Positions 7,846 through 16,182 of a stretch of 64,000 nt of DNA are shown here, in pieces. Made by a program: the position numbers and the translations under genes. The stretch is from EA-27 sp964396265 (lineage in GTDB: Archaea > Thermoplasmatota > Thermoplasmata > RBG-16-68-12 > EA-27): the NCBI GenBank assembly GCA_964396265.1, contig CAYNEM010000009.1, positions 53,339 through 117,338 of the forward strand. Reading direction: 5' to 3'. A model generated the notes under the pieces. That model searched no databases. It was not told the DNA's origin and worked only from the letters and a program-made list of their open reading frames with translations. How positions within the stretch are numbered: the first letter of the stretch is position 1; each line of letters opens with the position of its first letter.

Positions 7846-9045
7846 ATGCTCGCGTGGCTGTCGCGGGACGGTCGGCGCCTGCTGGCCGCTCGCGTGACGC
7901 GCAGCTTTGGATATGGATTCCTCGCGGTCGCGCTCGGTTCGTACCTCGGGGGACTCGGCTATGGCGGCGTCGAGGTCGGGCTCGTCCTCACGGTGGCCCT
8001 CGGCGCGGCCGCGGTCTCCTCGATCGTCGTGGGCCTCCGCGGCGACGCATGGGGGCGGCGCCGGGTCCTCATGGTATACGCGGGCCTCATGGCCGCGGCA
8101 GGCGTGATTCTCCTCGCCGGCGACTCCCTTCCCTTCATCCTGGCGGCGGTCGCCGTGGGGACGGTGAGCCCGACCGGGGGCGAGATCGGCCCCTTCGTCT
8201 CCCTCGAACAGGCCATGCTCCCGCAGGCCGCGGAACCGTCGAGGCGGACCGACGCGTTTGCGGTGTACAACCTGGCGGCGGCGCTCGCCGCCTCCCTCGG
8301 CGCCCTCTTCAGCGGGTTACCCGTCTTCGCCACCCGACTCCTCGGCCTCCCCGCGATCCCTTTTGAAATCCTTTTCGCCGCGTATGCGGCGCTCGGCTTC
8401 CTGACCCTCGCGATCTACGCGTCCCTGTCCCCGGCTGTGGAGGCGCGGGATCCGTCGCGGGCGTCCGTGCTCTCCCCGGCGTCGCGCGGCACGGTCTCCC
8501 GTCTGGCGGCGCTGTTCGCGACGGATTCCTTCGGGGGCGGGTTCGTCGTCCAGTCATTCGTCGCGTTCTGGTTCGCGAGCGTGTGGGGGCTCGACCCGGT
8601 CGCCCTCGCGGGGGTGTTCTTCGCGGCGAACCTCCTCGCCTCCCTCTCGTTCCTCGCCGCCTCGCGACTCGCGGCGCGCTTCGGCCTGCTCAACGTGATG
8701 GTGTTCACGCACCTGCCCTCGAGCGTGCTCCTGATGCTCGTCCCGCTCATGCCGACGCTCCCCCTCGCGCTCGCCGTGTACATCGGACGGATGTCCCTCT
8801 CCCAGATGGACGTCCCGACGCGACAGTCGTACGCAATGACGGTCGTCCCGCCGGAGGACCGGACCGCCGCGGCGAGCTTCACAACGATCGCGCGGAACCT
8901 CGGACAGTCCGCGAGCCCGACCCTCGGTGGCGCCGCCTTCGCCGTGTGGGTGGCGGCTCCCTTTCTCCTCGGCGGTGGCATCAAGATCGCTTACGACCTC
9001 GCCCTCCTCGTCACGTTCCGGCGGGTCTCGTTGGAATCGGACTAG
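7846..9045 (+). CDS. MFS-family transporter
   Basis: A 399-residue integral membrane protein with about 12 predicted transmembrane helices. The conserved MFS motif between helices 2 and 3 is present (GLRGDAWGRRRVL). The ATG directly abuts the TAG of the ChrB-like gene, so the pair is an operon and the transporter may export what the ChrB-like protein senses. A DVPTRQSYAM stretch near residue 324 resembles that in drug or metal exporters such as YfmO/NreB relatives, but the substrate cannot be read from sequence. The 3' end overlaps the convergent OB-like gene by 4 bases. Confidence 0.88.
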   Translation: MLAWLSRDGRRLLAARVTRSFGYGFLAVALGSYLGGLGYGGVEVGLVLTVALGAAAVSSIVVGLRGDAWGRRRVLMVYAGLMAAAGVILLAGDSLPFILAAVAVGTVSPTGGEIGPFVSLEQAMLPQAAEPSRRTDAFAVYNLAAALAASLGALFSGLPVFATRLLGLPAIPFEILFAAYAALGFLTLAIYASLSPAVEARDPSRASVLSPASRGTVSRLAALFATDSFGGGFVVQSFVAFWFASVWGLDPVALAGVFFAANLLASLSFLAASRLAARFGLLNVMVFTHLPSSVLLMLVPLMPTLPLALAVYIGRMSLSQMDVPTRQSYAMTVVPPEDRTAAASFTTIARNLGQSASPTLGGAAFAVWVAAPFLLGGGIKIAYDLALLVTFRRVSLESD

Positions 9046-9977
9046 GGACGTGGCGGGACGTCGGTCGCGATCCGCCAGCGGGCTTCCGTCGCCTGATACT
9101 CCACGGTGCCTTCGAGCGTGACGAGCCGACCCCCGGCCATCCAAGACGATTCCGTACGCCAGTCCCAGCCGCGCACGAACGCAGCCATCCGGTAGTCCGC
9201 GCCGTCGCCTAGGTCCTTGAGTGTTAGTACTGTGCCGAGGCGCTCGCCCGGCTCCACGGTCACGTCGCGGACGTACACAGGCTTCCCCACGAAGATCCCG
9301 GGGCATGCCGCCAATGCCGCCAGGCTCGCCTCCACGGCCTTCGGCTCGGGTCCCACGAACAGCTCGCACCGCCCGCGCGACGTGACGTAGAGGCGGCCGG
9401 TCACGACCGCAGGCTCCTCCGCCCACCCGCTCGGGTCGTAGGCCCATAAGGAGTCCGTCCCCTGCCGCAGGAGCGCGTGTCGAGTGTCCTCGAGGGTCCG
9501 CACGTCCCCCACGAGGGCGCGCACGACGACCCGGTGGCCCTCGATGCGCACCGCGTTCCGCGCGACGAACTCGAGGGGGAGCAGATTTGTGGACGGGGGC
9601 GCGAGCACGGTCACCCCGCCGAGGTCCTCGCTGAAGATCTGCACGGACGCCCGGGAGCCGAAGACGGAGCCCACCACGGAGACCAGGGCCCCTGGAGCCG
9701 CCTGCGTGGCGTCCGCGATCGCGTGAGGCCGGGCGATGACGCGCAGCGTGGCGAAGTCTTCGTAGTCCAGGAGGACGATCGCCGCGTTGCCCTCCTCCGT
9801 CGTGTCCACGCGGTGGATGTGACCGCGCACGCGCACGGGCAGCCCGACGTCGTCGCCGCCGACGTCCCCGATGCGCATGTCCCGCGGCGTGATCGATTCC
9901 GCGTGCAGGAACAGGATCGCGAGGGACAGCATCGCGATTGCCATAGAGGCCGCGACGAGGTGCTGGCGGGTGGCCAC
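9042..9977 (-). CDS. membrane-anchored or secreted OB-fold-like protein
   Basis: A 311-residue protein with an N-terminal hydrophobic segment (residues 8-26) that would anchor or export it. The rest is beta-rich and appears to hold two or three OB-like modules, for example VGLPVRVRGHIHRVD, ATLRVIARPHAI and the repeated phrase GKPVYVRDVTV / VTLEGTVEYQA, as in extracytoplasmic nucleic-acid-binding OB domains. The start is GTG 9977, about 26 bases after a GGTTTCTTGG element, so it is probably leaderless. The function is unknown; OB assignment is from pattern only. Confidence 0.6.
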   Translation of the reverse strand: MATRQHLVAASMAIAMLSLAILFLHAESITPRDMRIGDVGGDDVGLPVRVRGHIHRVDTTEEGNAAIVLLDYEDFATLRVIARPHAIADATQAAPGALVSVVGSVFGSRASVQIFSEDLGGVTVLAPPSTNLLPLEFVARNAVRIEGHRVVVRALVGDVRTLEDTRHALLRQGTDSLWAYDPSGWAEEPAVVTGRLYVTSRGRCELFVGPEPKAVEASLAALAACPGIFVGKPVYVRDVTVEPGERLGTVLTLKDLGDGADYRMAAFVRGWDWRTESSWMAGGRLVTLEGTVEYQATEARWRIATDVPPRP

Positions 9978-10024
9978 GGGATGGAGACGGTCGACGCCGC
10001 CAAGAAACCGGAGTGTTACCTGTA

Positions 10025-10606
10025 TCAGTAGGTATCGAGTAGCTTGCTGACCTGTCGCATCTCGAGGTCCATCTTCACCGCCGGAGGCTCCATGACCTCG
10101 AGGTTCCGCTCCAGGAGCGCGCGTTCCTTCTCTTCGAGCGCCTCCGGGGACGCAGGGATCACGACGACGGCCTTGCGCTGCATGACGAACTCGTTCACGT
10201 GCTCGACGAACATGAGCGTCTGCAGGAAGCCGTTGTTCACGATCAGGAACTCGAGGCCGTCGAGCAACACGACTGCCTCGCCCTTCGCGTCCTCGATGAA
10301 CCGCGAGATCGTCTTGGCGAGCGTTCCGATCGCCGTCGGGTTGTGGTTGTCCGCGCCAGGCGTGTGGCTGAGCCAGAGGATCTTCACTTCCTGCGCGAGC
10401 CCTCGGTCGCCGCGCACGCGGTCCGGGTACTGGCGGGTGATCACGATGCCGGGCATGCCCTCGCCGAGGAGCTGCCGGAAGATCTGGTACGCGAGGTCTG
10501 GCTTCTTCTCCTTCACAAGGTAACAGACGCCGCGGGACAAAGAGAACGAACTGCCATCGTTCGCCACCGACCCTCCGTCCATAAGCTCGCCACTCGTCGT
10601 GCCCAT
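10025..10606 (-). CDS. DUF835 domain protein
   Basis: A 193-residue cytoplasmic protein matching the archaeal DUF835 family. The recognisable parts are RGVCYLVKEKKPDLAYQIF, GIVITRQYPDRVR, WLSHTP, the core LLDGLEFLIVNNGF and the VVVIPASPEALEEKE tail. The family looks like a degenerate KaiC/RecA-like signalling domain and is often linked to sensor proteins in Thermoplasmatota and Methanomassiliicoccales. The start is ATG 10606, with TTCAAATAATC on the minus strand (about 10630-10640) some 28 bases upstream, so leaderless. A longer frame to 10660 would run through the promoter and into the cdc6 stop. Confidence 0.82.
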   Translation of the reverse strand: MGTTSGELMDGGSVANDGSSFSLSRGVCYLVKEKKPDLAYQIFRQLLGEGMPGIVITRQYPDRVRGDRGLAQEVKILWLSHTPGADNHNPTAIGTLAKTISRFIEDAKGEAVVLLDGLEFLIVNNGFLQTLMFVEHVNEFVMQRKAVVVIPASPEALEEKERALLERNLEVMEPPAVKMDLEMRQVSKLLDTY

Positions 10607-10656
10607 CCCGGGGACATGCACCCGCCGCCGATTATTTGAACGTATGTTACTCGTTA

Positions 10657-11832
10657 TCACTTCTTCCCCGGGCGGCGCGGAAGGCTCGTCTCGATCTGCT
10701 TCGCGAGCGCCTTCGCGGGGATCTCCGGCACCTTGATGATCGTCGTCTTGCCGACCACGCCCTCGCCCGAGAGCCTCGCGTCGATGAGCCCGAGCGCGTC
10801 GAGTTCGTTGAGGTATTTCCAGAATTGCGTGTGGCCGCGTTTCTTCTCCCCGTACTCCTCGCAGACGATCCCGTACGCGTCCTCGGCCTCCCCGGTCGTG
10901 AGGGCCGCCTTCCTCTGGGCCTTCCGCGCGATCGCCAACAGCACGAGCTTACGGGAGACGTCGAGGTTCACCAGGCGTTCCTCGGCGAACGACGGGTACA
11001 CGTGCCCGGTCGCCGTGCGCACGTGCTCCGCCTCCATGTGTTCCGCACCCTCGTCCTCCGCGGAAAGTCCTGCCAGGAGGAGAATCTCGACGACACGCCG
11101 CGCGTTCCCGTCCTCCTCCGCGGCGTCCGCGACCAGGTCGGCCACGTCGTCGGAGACCGTGCCGGGATGGAACGCGAGGTCCGCACGGACCCGCACGAGG
11201 TCCCTCAACTCGTCGCGCGAGTATCTCGCGAACTCCACATCGTTTCCCCGACGGAACGTACTCCGGGAAGCCTCGTCGAGCCTGTCGAGCGCCTCCGCCT
11301 TCTGTGAGATCAGGATCAGGGAGACCGTGCTCCGGCCGCCCTCCTCCGACCAGCGCGTGAACGTGTACACCAGCTCGGGCCCGCTCTTCTTGAGGAGCGC
11401 GTCGATCTCGTCGAGGATCACGATGAGGTGGACCTTCCGCTTCTCGAGCTGCCCGCGCAACGTGTTCAGCTTCTCCGTCATGGAGAACCCGCGATCGGGG
11501 AACCGTTCGTCAAACTTCCGAAGGATCGCGAGGAGGACGGCGTCGTCCCCCATGCGCTGGCGGCAGTTCACAAGGACGTGCTCCACCGCGCGGCCCGATT
11601 CCGCCGCCACCTTCGCGAAGTCCGACGCAAACCGCCGCGAGAGGTGGGTTTTCCCCGTTCCCACGGACCCTCGTAGGAAGGCCGTACCGGCGATCGCCGA
11701 TTCCTGGAGCGGTCGGAACAGAGAATGGAGGCGCTGCATCTGGCGTTCGCGGTGCAGGAGCCGGTCGGGGACGAAGTCGAACGAGAGCTTTGCCTGGTCC
11801 TTGAAGAGGCTCGGACCCGTCCGCACGCTCAT
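10657..11832 (-). CDS. Orc1/Cdc6-type AAA+ ATPase
   Basis: A 391-residue AAA+ protein of the Orc1/Cdc6 family, which in archaea marks origins and loads MCM. It has Walker A (GSVGTGKTHLSRR, about residue 55), Walker B (VILDEIDALL), an Arg-rich lid (STFRRGNDVEF) and a C-terminal winged helix (about 300-385). The sensor-1 position reads LISQK where the family normally has SN, so it is a diverged copy and may not be the main initiator. The start is ATG 11832, 30 bases from a palindromic CCTTAAGG element; TTG 11841 is less likely. No origin-type repeats are seen next to it. Confidence 0.85.
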   Translation of the reverse strand: MSVRTGPSLFKDQAKLSFDFVPDRLLHRERQMQRLHSLFRPLQESAIAGTAFLRGSVGTGKTHLSRRFASDFAKVAAESGRAVEHVLVNCRQRMGDDAVLLAILRKFDERFPDRGFSMTEKLNTLRGQLEKRKVHLIVILDEIDALLKKSGPELVYTFTRWSEEGGRSTVSLILISQKAEALDRLDEASRSTFRRGNDVEFARYSRDELRDLVRVRADLAFHPGTVSDDVADLVADAAEEDGNARRVVEILLLAGLSAEDEGAEHMEAEHVRTATGHVYPSFAEERLVNLDVSRKLVLLAIARKAQRKAALTTGEAEDAYGIVCEEYGEKKRGHTQFWKYLNELDALGLIDARLSGEGVVGKTTIIKVPEIPAKALAKQIETSLPRRPGKK

Positions 11833-11857
11833 CGCCCTCAAGGATGCCGCAGCCCGA

Positions 11858-11865
11858 CCTTAAGG
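11858..11865. promoter_or_regulatory. shared palindromic TATA-like element, divergent genes
   Basis: The perfect palindrome CCTTAAGG is centred between ATG 11832 on the minus strand (about 29 bases) and ATG 11893 on the plus strand (about 31 bases). No other TATA-like sequence lies in the 60-base gap, so one element may direct both the Cdc6-type gene and its divergent neighbour with near-zero leaders. Confidence 0.55.
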
Positions 11866-11892
11866 TAATCGTCGGCCCCGGACCAAAACCTC

Positions 11893-12267
11893 ATGAGGCC
11901 GGCGGGCGGTGCACCCGTCATGGCGGAGGCGAACATCGCGGAGAAGCTGCTCCGGGACACGATGGGGGCCATGCACACGGAGGACCTGCTCGTGGAGGCG
12001 CTCCGGGACCTCGTGAAGGACGAGGTGAAGGCGTATGTGCGCGCGCGGCTCGACGCGAACCCGGACCTGAAGGGGGAGATCAAGGCGGCGGTGAAGGACC
12101 TTATGGAGGCGAAGATCCGCGAGGCGTACGCGTTCGTGAAGCTCGCGAAGGCGGGGGCGAAGCTCGGCCTCGAGCTCGTGCCCCCAGAGATGCGGACGGA
12201 GGTCACGCGCGAGCTCGCGCGGATTATCGAGAAGGAAGTGGCCTCCTTGATGGAACACGCAGATTGA
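11893..12267 (+). CDS. small all-helical protein, divergent from the cdc6 gene
   Basis: A 124-residue protein, almost entirely amphipathic helix (AEKLLRDTMGAMHTEDLLVE; VKDEVKAYVRARLDANPDL), with no Cys and no catalytic motif. The start is ATG 11893, placed by the palindromic CCTTAAGG promoter 31 bases upstream; ATG 11920 is an alternative. It may be co-regulated with the divergent Cdc6-type ATPase. I do not recognise the family. Confidence 0.65.
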   Translation: MRPAGGAPVMAEANIAEKLLRDTMGAMHTEDLLVEALRDLVKDEVKAYVRARLDANPDLKGEIKAAVKDLMEAKIREAYAFVKLAKAGAKLGLELVPPEMRTEVTRELARIIEKEVASLMEHAD

Positions 12268-12316
12268 AAACAGCCGCCAAAAGCTTATCAGCGCCTCCGT
12301 AGCATCCGCGGGGCGC

Positions 12317-13957
12317 ATGTCGGTGGGCGCGCGGGCGATCCTCTCCACCTTCTCCCTCGATCAGCTCAAGGACCTCGCGAGCCAGCACCGAGTGAGCACG
12401 GACGGCTGCACCTCCAAGGCAGACCACGTGGAGCGACTTGCGATCGCGTCGCCGATGGTCGGGGTCCTCGACACGCCCGCCTTCCGCGTCCGCCCGATGC
12501 TCAAGGCGAAGTCCGTCGCCGCGCTCCAGACCATGGCGGCGGAGCTCGGCGTGGATGCTGCCGGTCTCTTGAAGAAGTCGGACCTGATTGACCGGATTGC
12601 CGCGAGCCCGGCGGCCGCGCAGATCCCCGGGGCGGTCCCCGACGTTCCGCAGGCCGAGGTGCAGCCATCCCTGATGCCCGAACCCTCCAAGCCCGTTGAG
12701 TCGACGGTCAGCCCCATCGCGCACCCCCCTCTGGAGGCTACGTCCGGGGCCCTGGCGGCGCCGAAACCAGGGACTCCTCCTCCCGACCTCTCCCAGGATG
12801 GCTTTCTGCAGCAGGGGAAGAACATCGATGCGGACTTCGGTCTCGCGGAGGACATCCTCGACCAGGCGCGCATGCGGTTCGAGGAGCGGGCGTTCGACCG
12901 AGTCCTCGAGCTCGCGCACGAGGCCCTCCTCCTCGTCCACGGCACGCTCGACGCCTTCGAGCGGTCCGCGTGGTCGTACGGGATTCTCGCCTCCCAGAAG
13001 CTCATCGAGGAGAGCGGACGTGTGGGCCGCGACGTGGAGCCCGCCTCCTCCCTGCTGCGGGATGCGAAGGTCGCGTACGTGTCGGGCAACTTGGCGGCGA
13101 ACCGCGATCTTCTGATCAAGCTGCAGGGCGCCACGAAGGCGCTATATTCCGAGGAGGTCCAGCGCCTCCGGCGGTCGATCTACGCGGCGGAGGACCGCAT
13201 CGAGCAAGCCGGGCATGTCGGTGCGGACGTCGCGGCGGCGGAAGAGGCCCTGACCCGCGCCCGGGACGCGATGCAGCGCGCGGAGCACGCGAAAGCCGTC
13301 GACCTCCTCGCGGAGACGGAGCGGCTCGCAAACGCCGCCGTCGACGTGCGCGTCAAGGAGATCGCCGGTGCGATCCCGGCGACCGCCCGGCTGCTCGAGG
13401 AGTCCAAGAACGTCGGAGCCGAGGTCGGGGAGGCCTCCCGGCTTCTGGAGAAAGCGAAGGTCGCGATCGACCGAAAGGAATACGTCCTGGCGGCGGAACT
13501 CGTGCAACGCGCGGAGCGCTCCGCCCTCCAGGCGCAGCACCACCAGATCCAGAAGGCGATGGAGCTCCGGCTCCGGCAGATCGAGAGGGCGCAGGGCGTC
13601 ATGAACCGCCTGCTCCCGATCCTGGACGAGGCCGCGAGCTACGGGATCGAGGTCGAGGAGGTGCGGCGCGTGCTCACGGACGCGGAGGAGGTGCTCGACC
13701 AGGGCGACTACGTGAACGGTACGATCCTCGCGAGGAGGGCCGAGGAGCTGACGCTCGCGATGGTGCCGCGGCTCGTCACAGAGAGGCCGAAGTACGGGAT
13801 CGTGAAGCCGACGACGGGTCGCTGCACCGCGTGCGGGGCGCAGGAGGTCGCGTTCCTCGACGACGGTTGGTCGAAGTGCAACGTGTGCCGCGTGACGTGG
13901 CGGTGGCGGGTCCCGTCGGGGCTCTGGGAGAAATTCCGCTCCCTCATGCGCGAGTAG
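12317..13957 (+). CDS. SAP-like, coiled-coil, zinc-ribbon protein
   Basis: A 546-residue protein with two SAP/Rho-N-like helical pairs at the N-terminus (SLDQLKDLASQHRVSTDG at about 13-30; VAALQTMAAELGVDAAGLLK at about 68-87). A Pro/Ala linker (about 100-155) and a long run of helical repeats (about 165-490) follow. In the repeats the phrase G-x-D/E-V-x-x-A-x-x-L-L/A recurs every 35-45 residues. The C-terminus is a zinc ribbon (CTACG at about 500, CNVC at about 520). SAP-like and zinc domains suggest nucleic-acid binding with a rod-like scaffold. A GCTTATC element is about 28 bases before ATG 12317. The same helical phrase occurs in the gene at 27783. Confidence 0.72.
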   Translation: MSVGARAILSTFSLDQLKDLASQHRVSTDGCTSKADHVERLAIASPMVGVLDTPAFRVRPMLKAKSVAALQTMAAELGVDAAGLLKKSDLIDRIAASPAAAQIPGAVPDVPQAEVQPSLMPEPSKPVESTVSPIAHPPLEATSGALAAPKPGTPPPDLSQDGFLQQGKNIDADFGLAEDILDQARMRFEERAFDRVLELAHEALLLVHGTLDAFERSAWSYGILASQKLIEESGRVGRDVEPASSLLRDAKVAYVSGNLAANRDLLIKLQGATKALYSEEVQRLRRSIYAAEDRIEQAGHVGADVAAAEEALTRARDAMQRAEHAKAVDLLAETERLANAAVDVRVKEIAGAIPATARLLEESKNVGAEVGEASRLLEKAKVAIDRKEYVLAAELVQRAERSALQAQHHQIQKAMELRLRQIERAQGVMNRLLPILDEAASYGIEVEEVRRVLTDAEEVLDQGDYVNGTILARRAEELTLAMVPRLVTERPKYGIVKPTTGRCTACGAQEVAFLDDGWSKCNVCRVTWRWRVPSGLWEKFRSLMRE

Positions 13958-13999
13958 GCCTCCCGCAATCTTATCCGGGGGCCACCCATCTCCGCGCGA

Positions 14000-14944
14000 A
14001 TGCGCAAGGCCGACGTGCTCCGGCGGAAGGTCGTGGACATCGAGCTCCGCCCCTGGATGTCTCTGTACGACCTGCTCGCGGCGTACGAGGGCGCGGGCGG
14101 CTTCACCGCCAAGAAGGTTGCCGAGGGGGCGCGTATCGTGAAGGAAATGGTCCGCGATCGCCAGTGCACCGTCTTCCTGTCGTTCCCCGCGGCCCTCGTC
14201 GCCACGGGGATCCGGGGGGTGATCCGATCGCTCGTCGAGCGGAAGTTGGTCGACGTCGTGATCACCACGTGCGGCACGGTGGACCACGACCTCGCGCGCG
14301 CTTGGGGCTCCTACTACCACGGCTCGTTCGAGATGGACGACGCCCAGTTGCTGAAGCTCGGTGTCCACCGACTAGGGAACGTGCTCATCCCCCGGGACAG
14401 CTACGGACCCTCGCTCGAGAAGCACGTCCAGCCGATCCTGCGGGAGTTGTGGGACGAGGGAAAGCACTCGATCTCGACGCGCGACCTGCTATGGGAGTTC
14501 GGCCGGCGCGTGAAGGACGAGGGGTCGATCCTGTTCTGGGCCGCCCGGAACGCGATCCCCATCTTCGTCCCCGGGATCCTCGACGGTGCGTTCGGCTCGC
14601 AGCTTTGGCAGTTCTGGCAGGACCACCGCCAATTCCACATCGACGAGTTCGCGGACGAGCAGGCGCTCGCGGACCTCGTGTTCCCGGCGAAACGGACGGG
14701 GGCGCTCGTGATCGGCGGCGGCATCAGCAAGCACCACACGATCTGGTGGAACCAGTTCCGCGACGGGCTCGACTATGCGGTGTACGTGACGACCGCGGTG
14801 GAGCACGACGGCAGCCTCTCGGGGGCGCGCGTGCGGGAGGCCGTCTCCTGGGGGAAAGTGCGGCCGAAAGCGAAGCAGCTCACGATCGAGGGTGATGCGT
14901 CCGTCCTCCTCCCGTTGCTCGTCGCGCCGCTGATCGAGAAGTAG
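14000..14944 (+). CDS. dys: deoxyhypusine synthase
   Basis: A 314-residue enzyme of normal archaeal length. It transfers the aminobutyl group of spermidine to a lysine of initiation factor aIF5A, the first step of hypusine formation (NAD-dependent). Visible signatures are SFPAALVATGIRGV, TTCGTVDHDLARAWG, VPGILDGAFGSQLW, GGGISKHH, DGSLSGARVREAVSWGK (the final Lys is the enzyme-imine lysine of the family) and DASVLLPLLVAP. The start is ATG 14000, about 28 bases after CTTATCC, so probably leaderless. No other polyamine gene is adjacent. Confidence 0.96.
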   Translation: MRKADVLRRKVVDIELRPWMSLYDLLAAYEGAGGFTAKKVAEGARIVKEMVRDRQCTVFLSFPAALVATGIRGVIRSLVERKLVDVVITTCGTVDHDLARAWGSYYHGSFEMDDAQLLKLGVHRLGNVLIPRDSYGPSLEKHVQPILRELWDEGKHSISTRDLLWEFGRRVKDEGSILFWAARNAIPIFVPGILDGAFGSQLWQFWQDHRQFHIDEFADEQALADLVFPAKRTGALVIGGGISKHHTIWWNQFRDGLDYAVYVTTAVEHDGSLSGARVREAVSWGKVRPKAKQLTIEGDASVLLPLLVAPLIEK

Positions 14945-15166
14945 TCACTTGATGATCCAGTACCCCGCGGCCTTCTCGCGGGCCCTGCGTTTCACATATC
15001 CCTTGCCCATGAGCTCCTGGAGAGCTTGGAGGACGAAGTTCTTCGGCATCTTCGCGCTGTTCGTGATCTGTTCCGCGTCGCGCATGCGGTCCTCGCTGGC
15101 GATGCCTCCGGCCTTCATCGTGTCGTACACCTTGTTCGCGCGGTCGGAGATGCCCTCGAGTGGCAT
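14945..15166 (-). CDS. small winged-helix protein
   Basis: A 73-residue protein consisting of one winged-helix fold: ANKVYDTMKAGG, then MPKNFVLQALQELMGKGYV (helix-turn-helix) and KRRAREKAAGYWIIK (wing). Such tiny winged-helix proteins are common in Thermoplasmatota. The start ATG 15166 gives a compact single domain; the frame continues upstream, but only as antisense of the Nudix gene. A TATTTAG element lies at about 15206-15211, leaving a short leader. It ends one base after the dys stop (tail to tail). Confidence 0.7.
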   Translation of the reverse strand: MPLEGISDRANKVYDTMKAGGIASEDRMRDAEQITNSAKMPKNFVLQALQELMGKGYVKRRAREKAAGYWIIK

Positions 15167-15205
15167 GGATGTCCCTCGGACGGCGGGGGTTAGCCCCGGC
15201 CCCTC

Positions 15206-15211
15206 TAAATA
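15206..15211. promoter_or_regulatory. TATA-like element between divergent winged-helix and Nudix genes
   Basis: The core TAAATA (TATTTA on the other strand) sits 26 bases before GTG 15234 of the Nudix gene, an exact leaderless spacing, and about 42 bases before ATG 15166 of the minus-strand winged-helix gene. It is the only TATA-like element in the gap and may serve both directions. Confidence 0.5.
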
Positions 15212-15233
15212 CCTTGCCGGGGAATCGCGCGGC

Positions 15234-15734
15234 GTGGACTTCGCACCGCATCGCGCGGAGTACGGGCGGTTCCCCGTGGAGCACCGCGACTGGCCTGTGG
15301 ATGCGGCGACGTTCGATAGGTTCTCCGCAAGAGGTCCGGAACCGATGGGCGCCGCGACGCTCGTCTGGAGCCGCGAGGGAGCGATCCTGCTGCTCCGCGC
15401 CGATCCGATGGAAGGTCGGAGCGACCTGTGGGAGACGCCCGGCGGTTTCGCCGAGCGTGGGGAGTCGCCAGAGGCGTGCGCCGTGCGCGAGACGACAGAA
15501 GAGACCGGGCTCGCGGTGACGGTTACGGCGCTCGACAAGGTCATTCTCTGTTATGTGACGAACGGGGATCGCGTTTTGCCCTACAACTTCTTCCAGTTCG
15601 AGGGCGAGGCGCGAGGACACCCGAGGCCGGGGGACGGGATTGCGGAGGCCGCGTGGCTCGACCGGCTGCCGGTCGAGATGCACTTTCGCACGGACTACCT
15701 CGAGCCGTGGCTGCGGCGGCGACCCGCACTTTGA
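15234..15734 (+). CDS. Nudix hydrolase
   Basis: A 166-residue Nudix-fold protein that hydrolyses a nucleoside diphosphate linked to some other moiety. The Nudix box is intact at about residues 70-92: GGFAERGESPEACAVRETT followed by EETGL. The rest of the fold includes WSREGAILLLRADP before the box and FFQFEGEARG and EAAWLDRLPVEMHF after it. The start is placed at GTG 15234 by the TATA-like element 26 bases upstream; the frame is open far upstream but only as a mirror of the opposite gene. Substrate unknown. Confidence 0.88.
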   Translation: MDFAPHRAEYGRFPVEHRDWPVDAATFDRFSARGPEPMGAATLVWSREGAILLLRADPMEGRSDLWETPGGFAERGESPEACAVRETTEETGLAVTVTALDKVILCYVTNGDRVLPYNFFQFEGEARGHPRPGDGIAEAAWLDRLPVEMHFRTDYLEPWLRRRPAL

Positions 15735-15784
15735 CCCTTGGCGAACTGCCGGGTCATCTTTAAGTACCGGCCCGGCGATGCTTC

Positions 15785-15815
15785 TGTCAGACGAAAAGGC
15801 CTAAATCGTCTGACA
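15785..15815. promoter_or_regulatory. perfect 10-bp inverted-repeat operator around the TATA box of the CdrS-like/ftsZ operon
   Basis: TGTCAGACGA (15785-15794) and its exact complement TCGTCTGACA (15806-15815) flank an 11-base spacer. The TATA-like CCTAAAT (15801-15807) lies in the spacer and over the first bases of the right arm, about 28 bases before ATG 15832. A dimeric or tetrameric repressor bound here would block TBP. The first gene encodes a ribbon-helix-helix protein, and proteins of that fold usually bind inverted repeats in their own promoter, so autoregulation is the simplest reading. A second TATA-like CTTTAAG lies at about 15758-15764. Confidence 0.75.
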
Positions 15816-15831
15816 CCGAGGCCGAGCAGCG

Positions 15832-16146
15832 ATGCCACCCGAGTCCGACCGCGTGACGATCCGCATCCCGCCGGACAAGATCCACGCGCTCCAGCAGCTC
15901 GTGAAGAAGGGCGAGTTCGACACGATCAGTGATGCGATCCGCGCGGCGATCGACCGCTTCATCGACCAGAAGTTCGCCCCGGATTACATCCGCAAGCTGA
16001 CGATCGAGCTGCCGAAAGGCAACGTCGTCGAGCTCCAGGCCCTCGTGAAGGCTGGCGACTCCGTGTCCGTCGAGGACGCGATCCGCAACGCCGTCCGCGA
16101 GTACGTGCGGCGGCGGATGCAGAAGGCGATCGAGGGCGAGCGGTAG
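15832..16146 (+). CDS. tandem ribbon-helix-helix regulator, CdrS-like
   Basis: A 104-residue protein with two ribbon-helix-helix units: residues 6-45 (VTIRIPPDKIHALQQLVKKG, then TISDAIRAAIDRFI) and 51-95 (KLTIELPKGNVVELQALVKA, then SVEDAIRNAVREYV). Each unit has the beta strand and two helices of the MetJ/CopG fold, so one chain could form the DNA-binding unit that normally needs a dimer. Its place directly before ftsZ matches the cdrS-ftsZ operon of haloarchaea, where CdrS is a cell-division transcription factor. The start ATG 15832 is set by the promoter inside the operator; the mRNA is probably leaderless. Confidence 0.85.
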   Translation: MPPESDRVTIRIPPDKIHALQQLVKKGEFDTISDAIRAAIDRFIDQKFAPDYIRKLTIELPKGNVVELQALVKAGDSVSVEDAIRNAVREYVRRRMQKAIEGER

Positions 16147-16182
16147 CCTGCCGACGCACTGGGGCAAAGGGATGGAACCGCG

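Noticed and set aside
11833..11892. Replication origin next to the cdc6-type gene
   Set aside because: The gap is 60 bases, with no origin-recognition-box-like repeats and no A+T-rich unwinding stretch beyond the promoter element.
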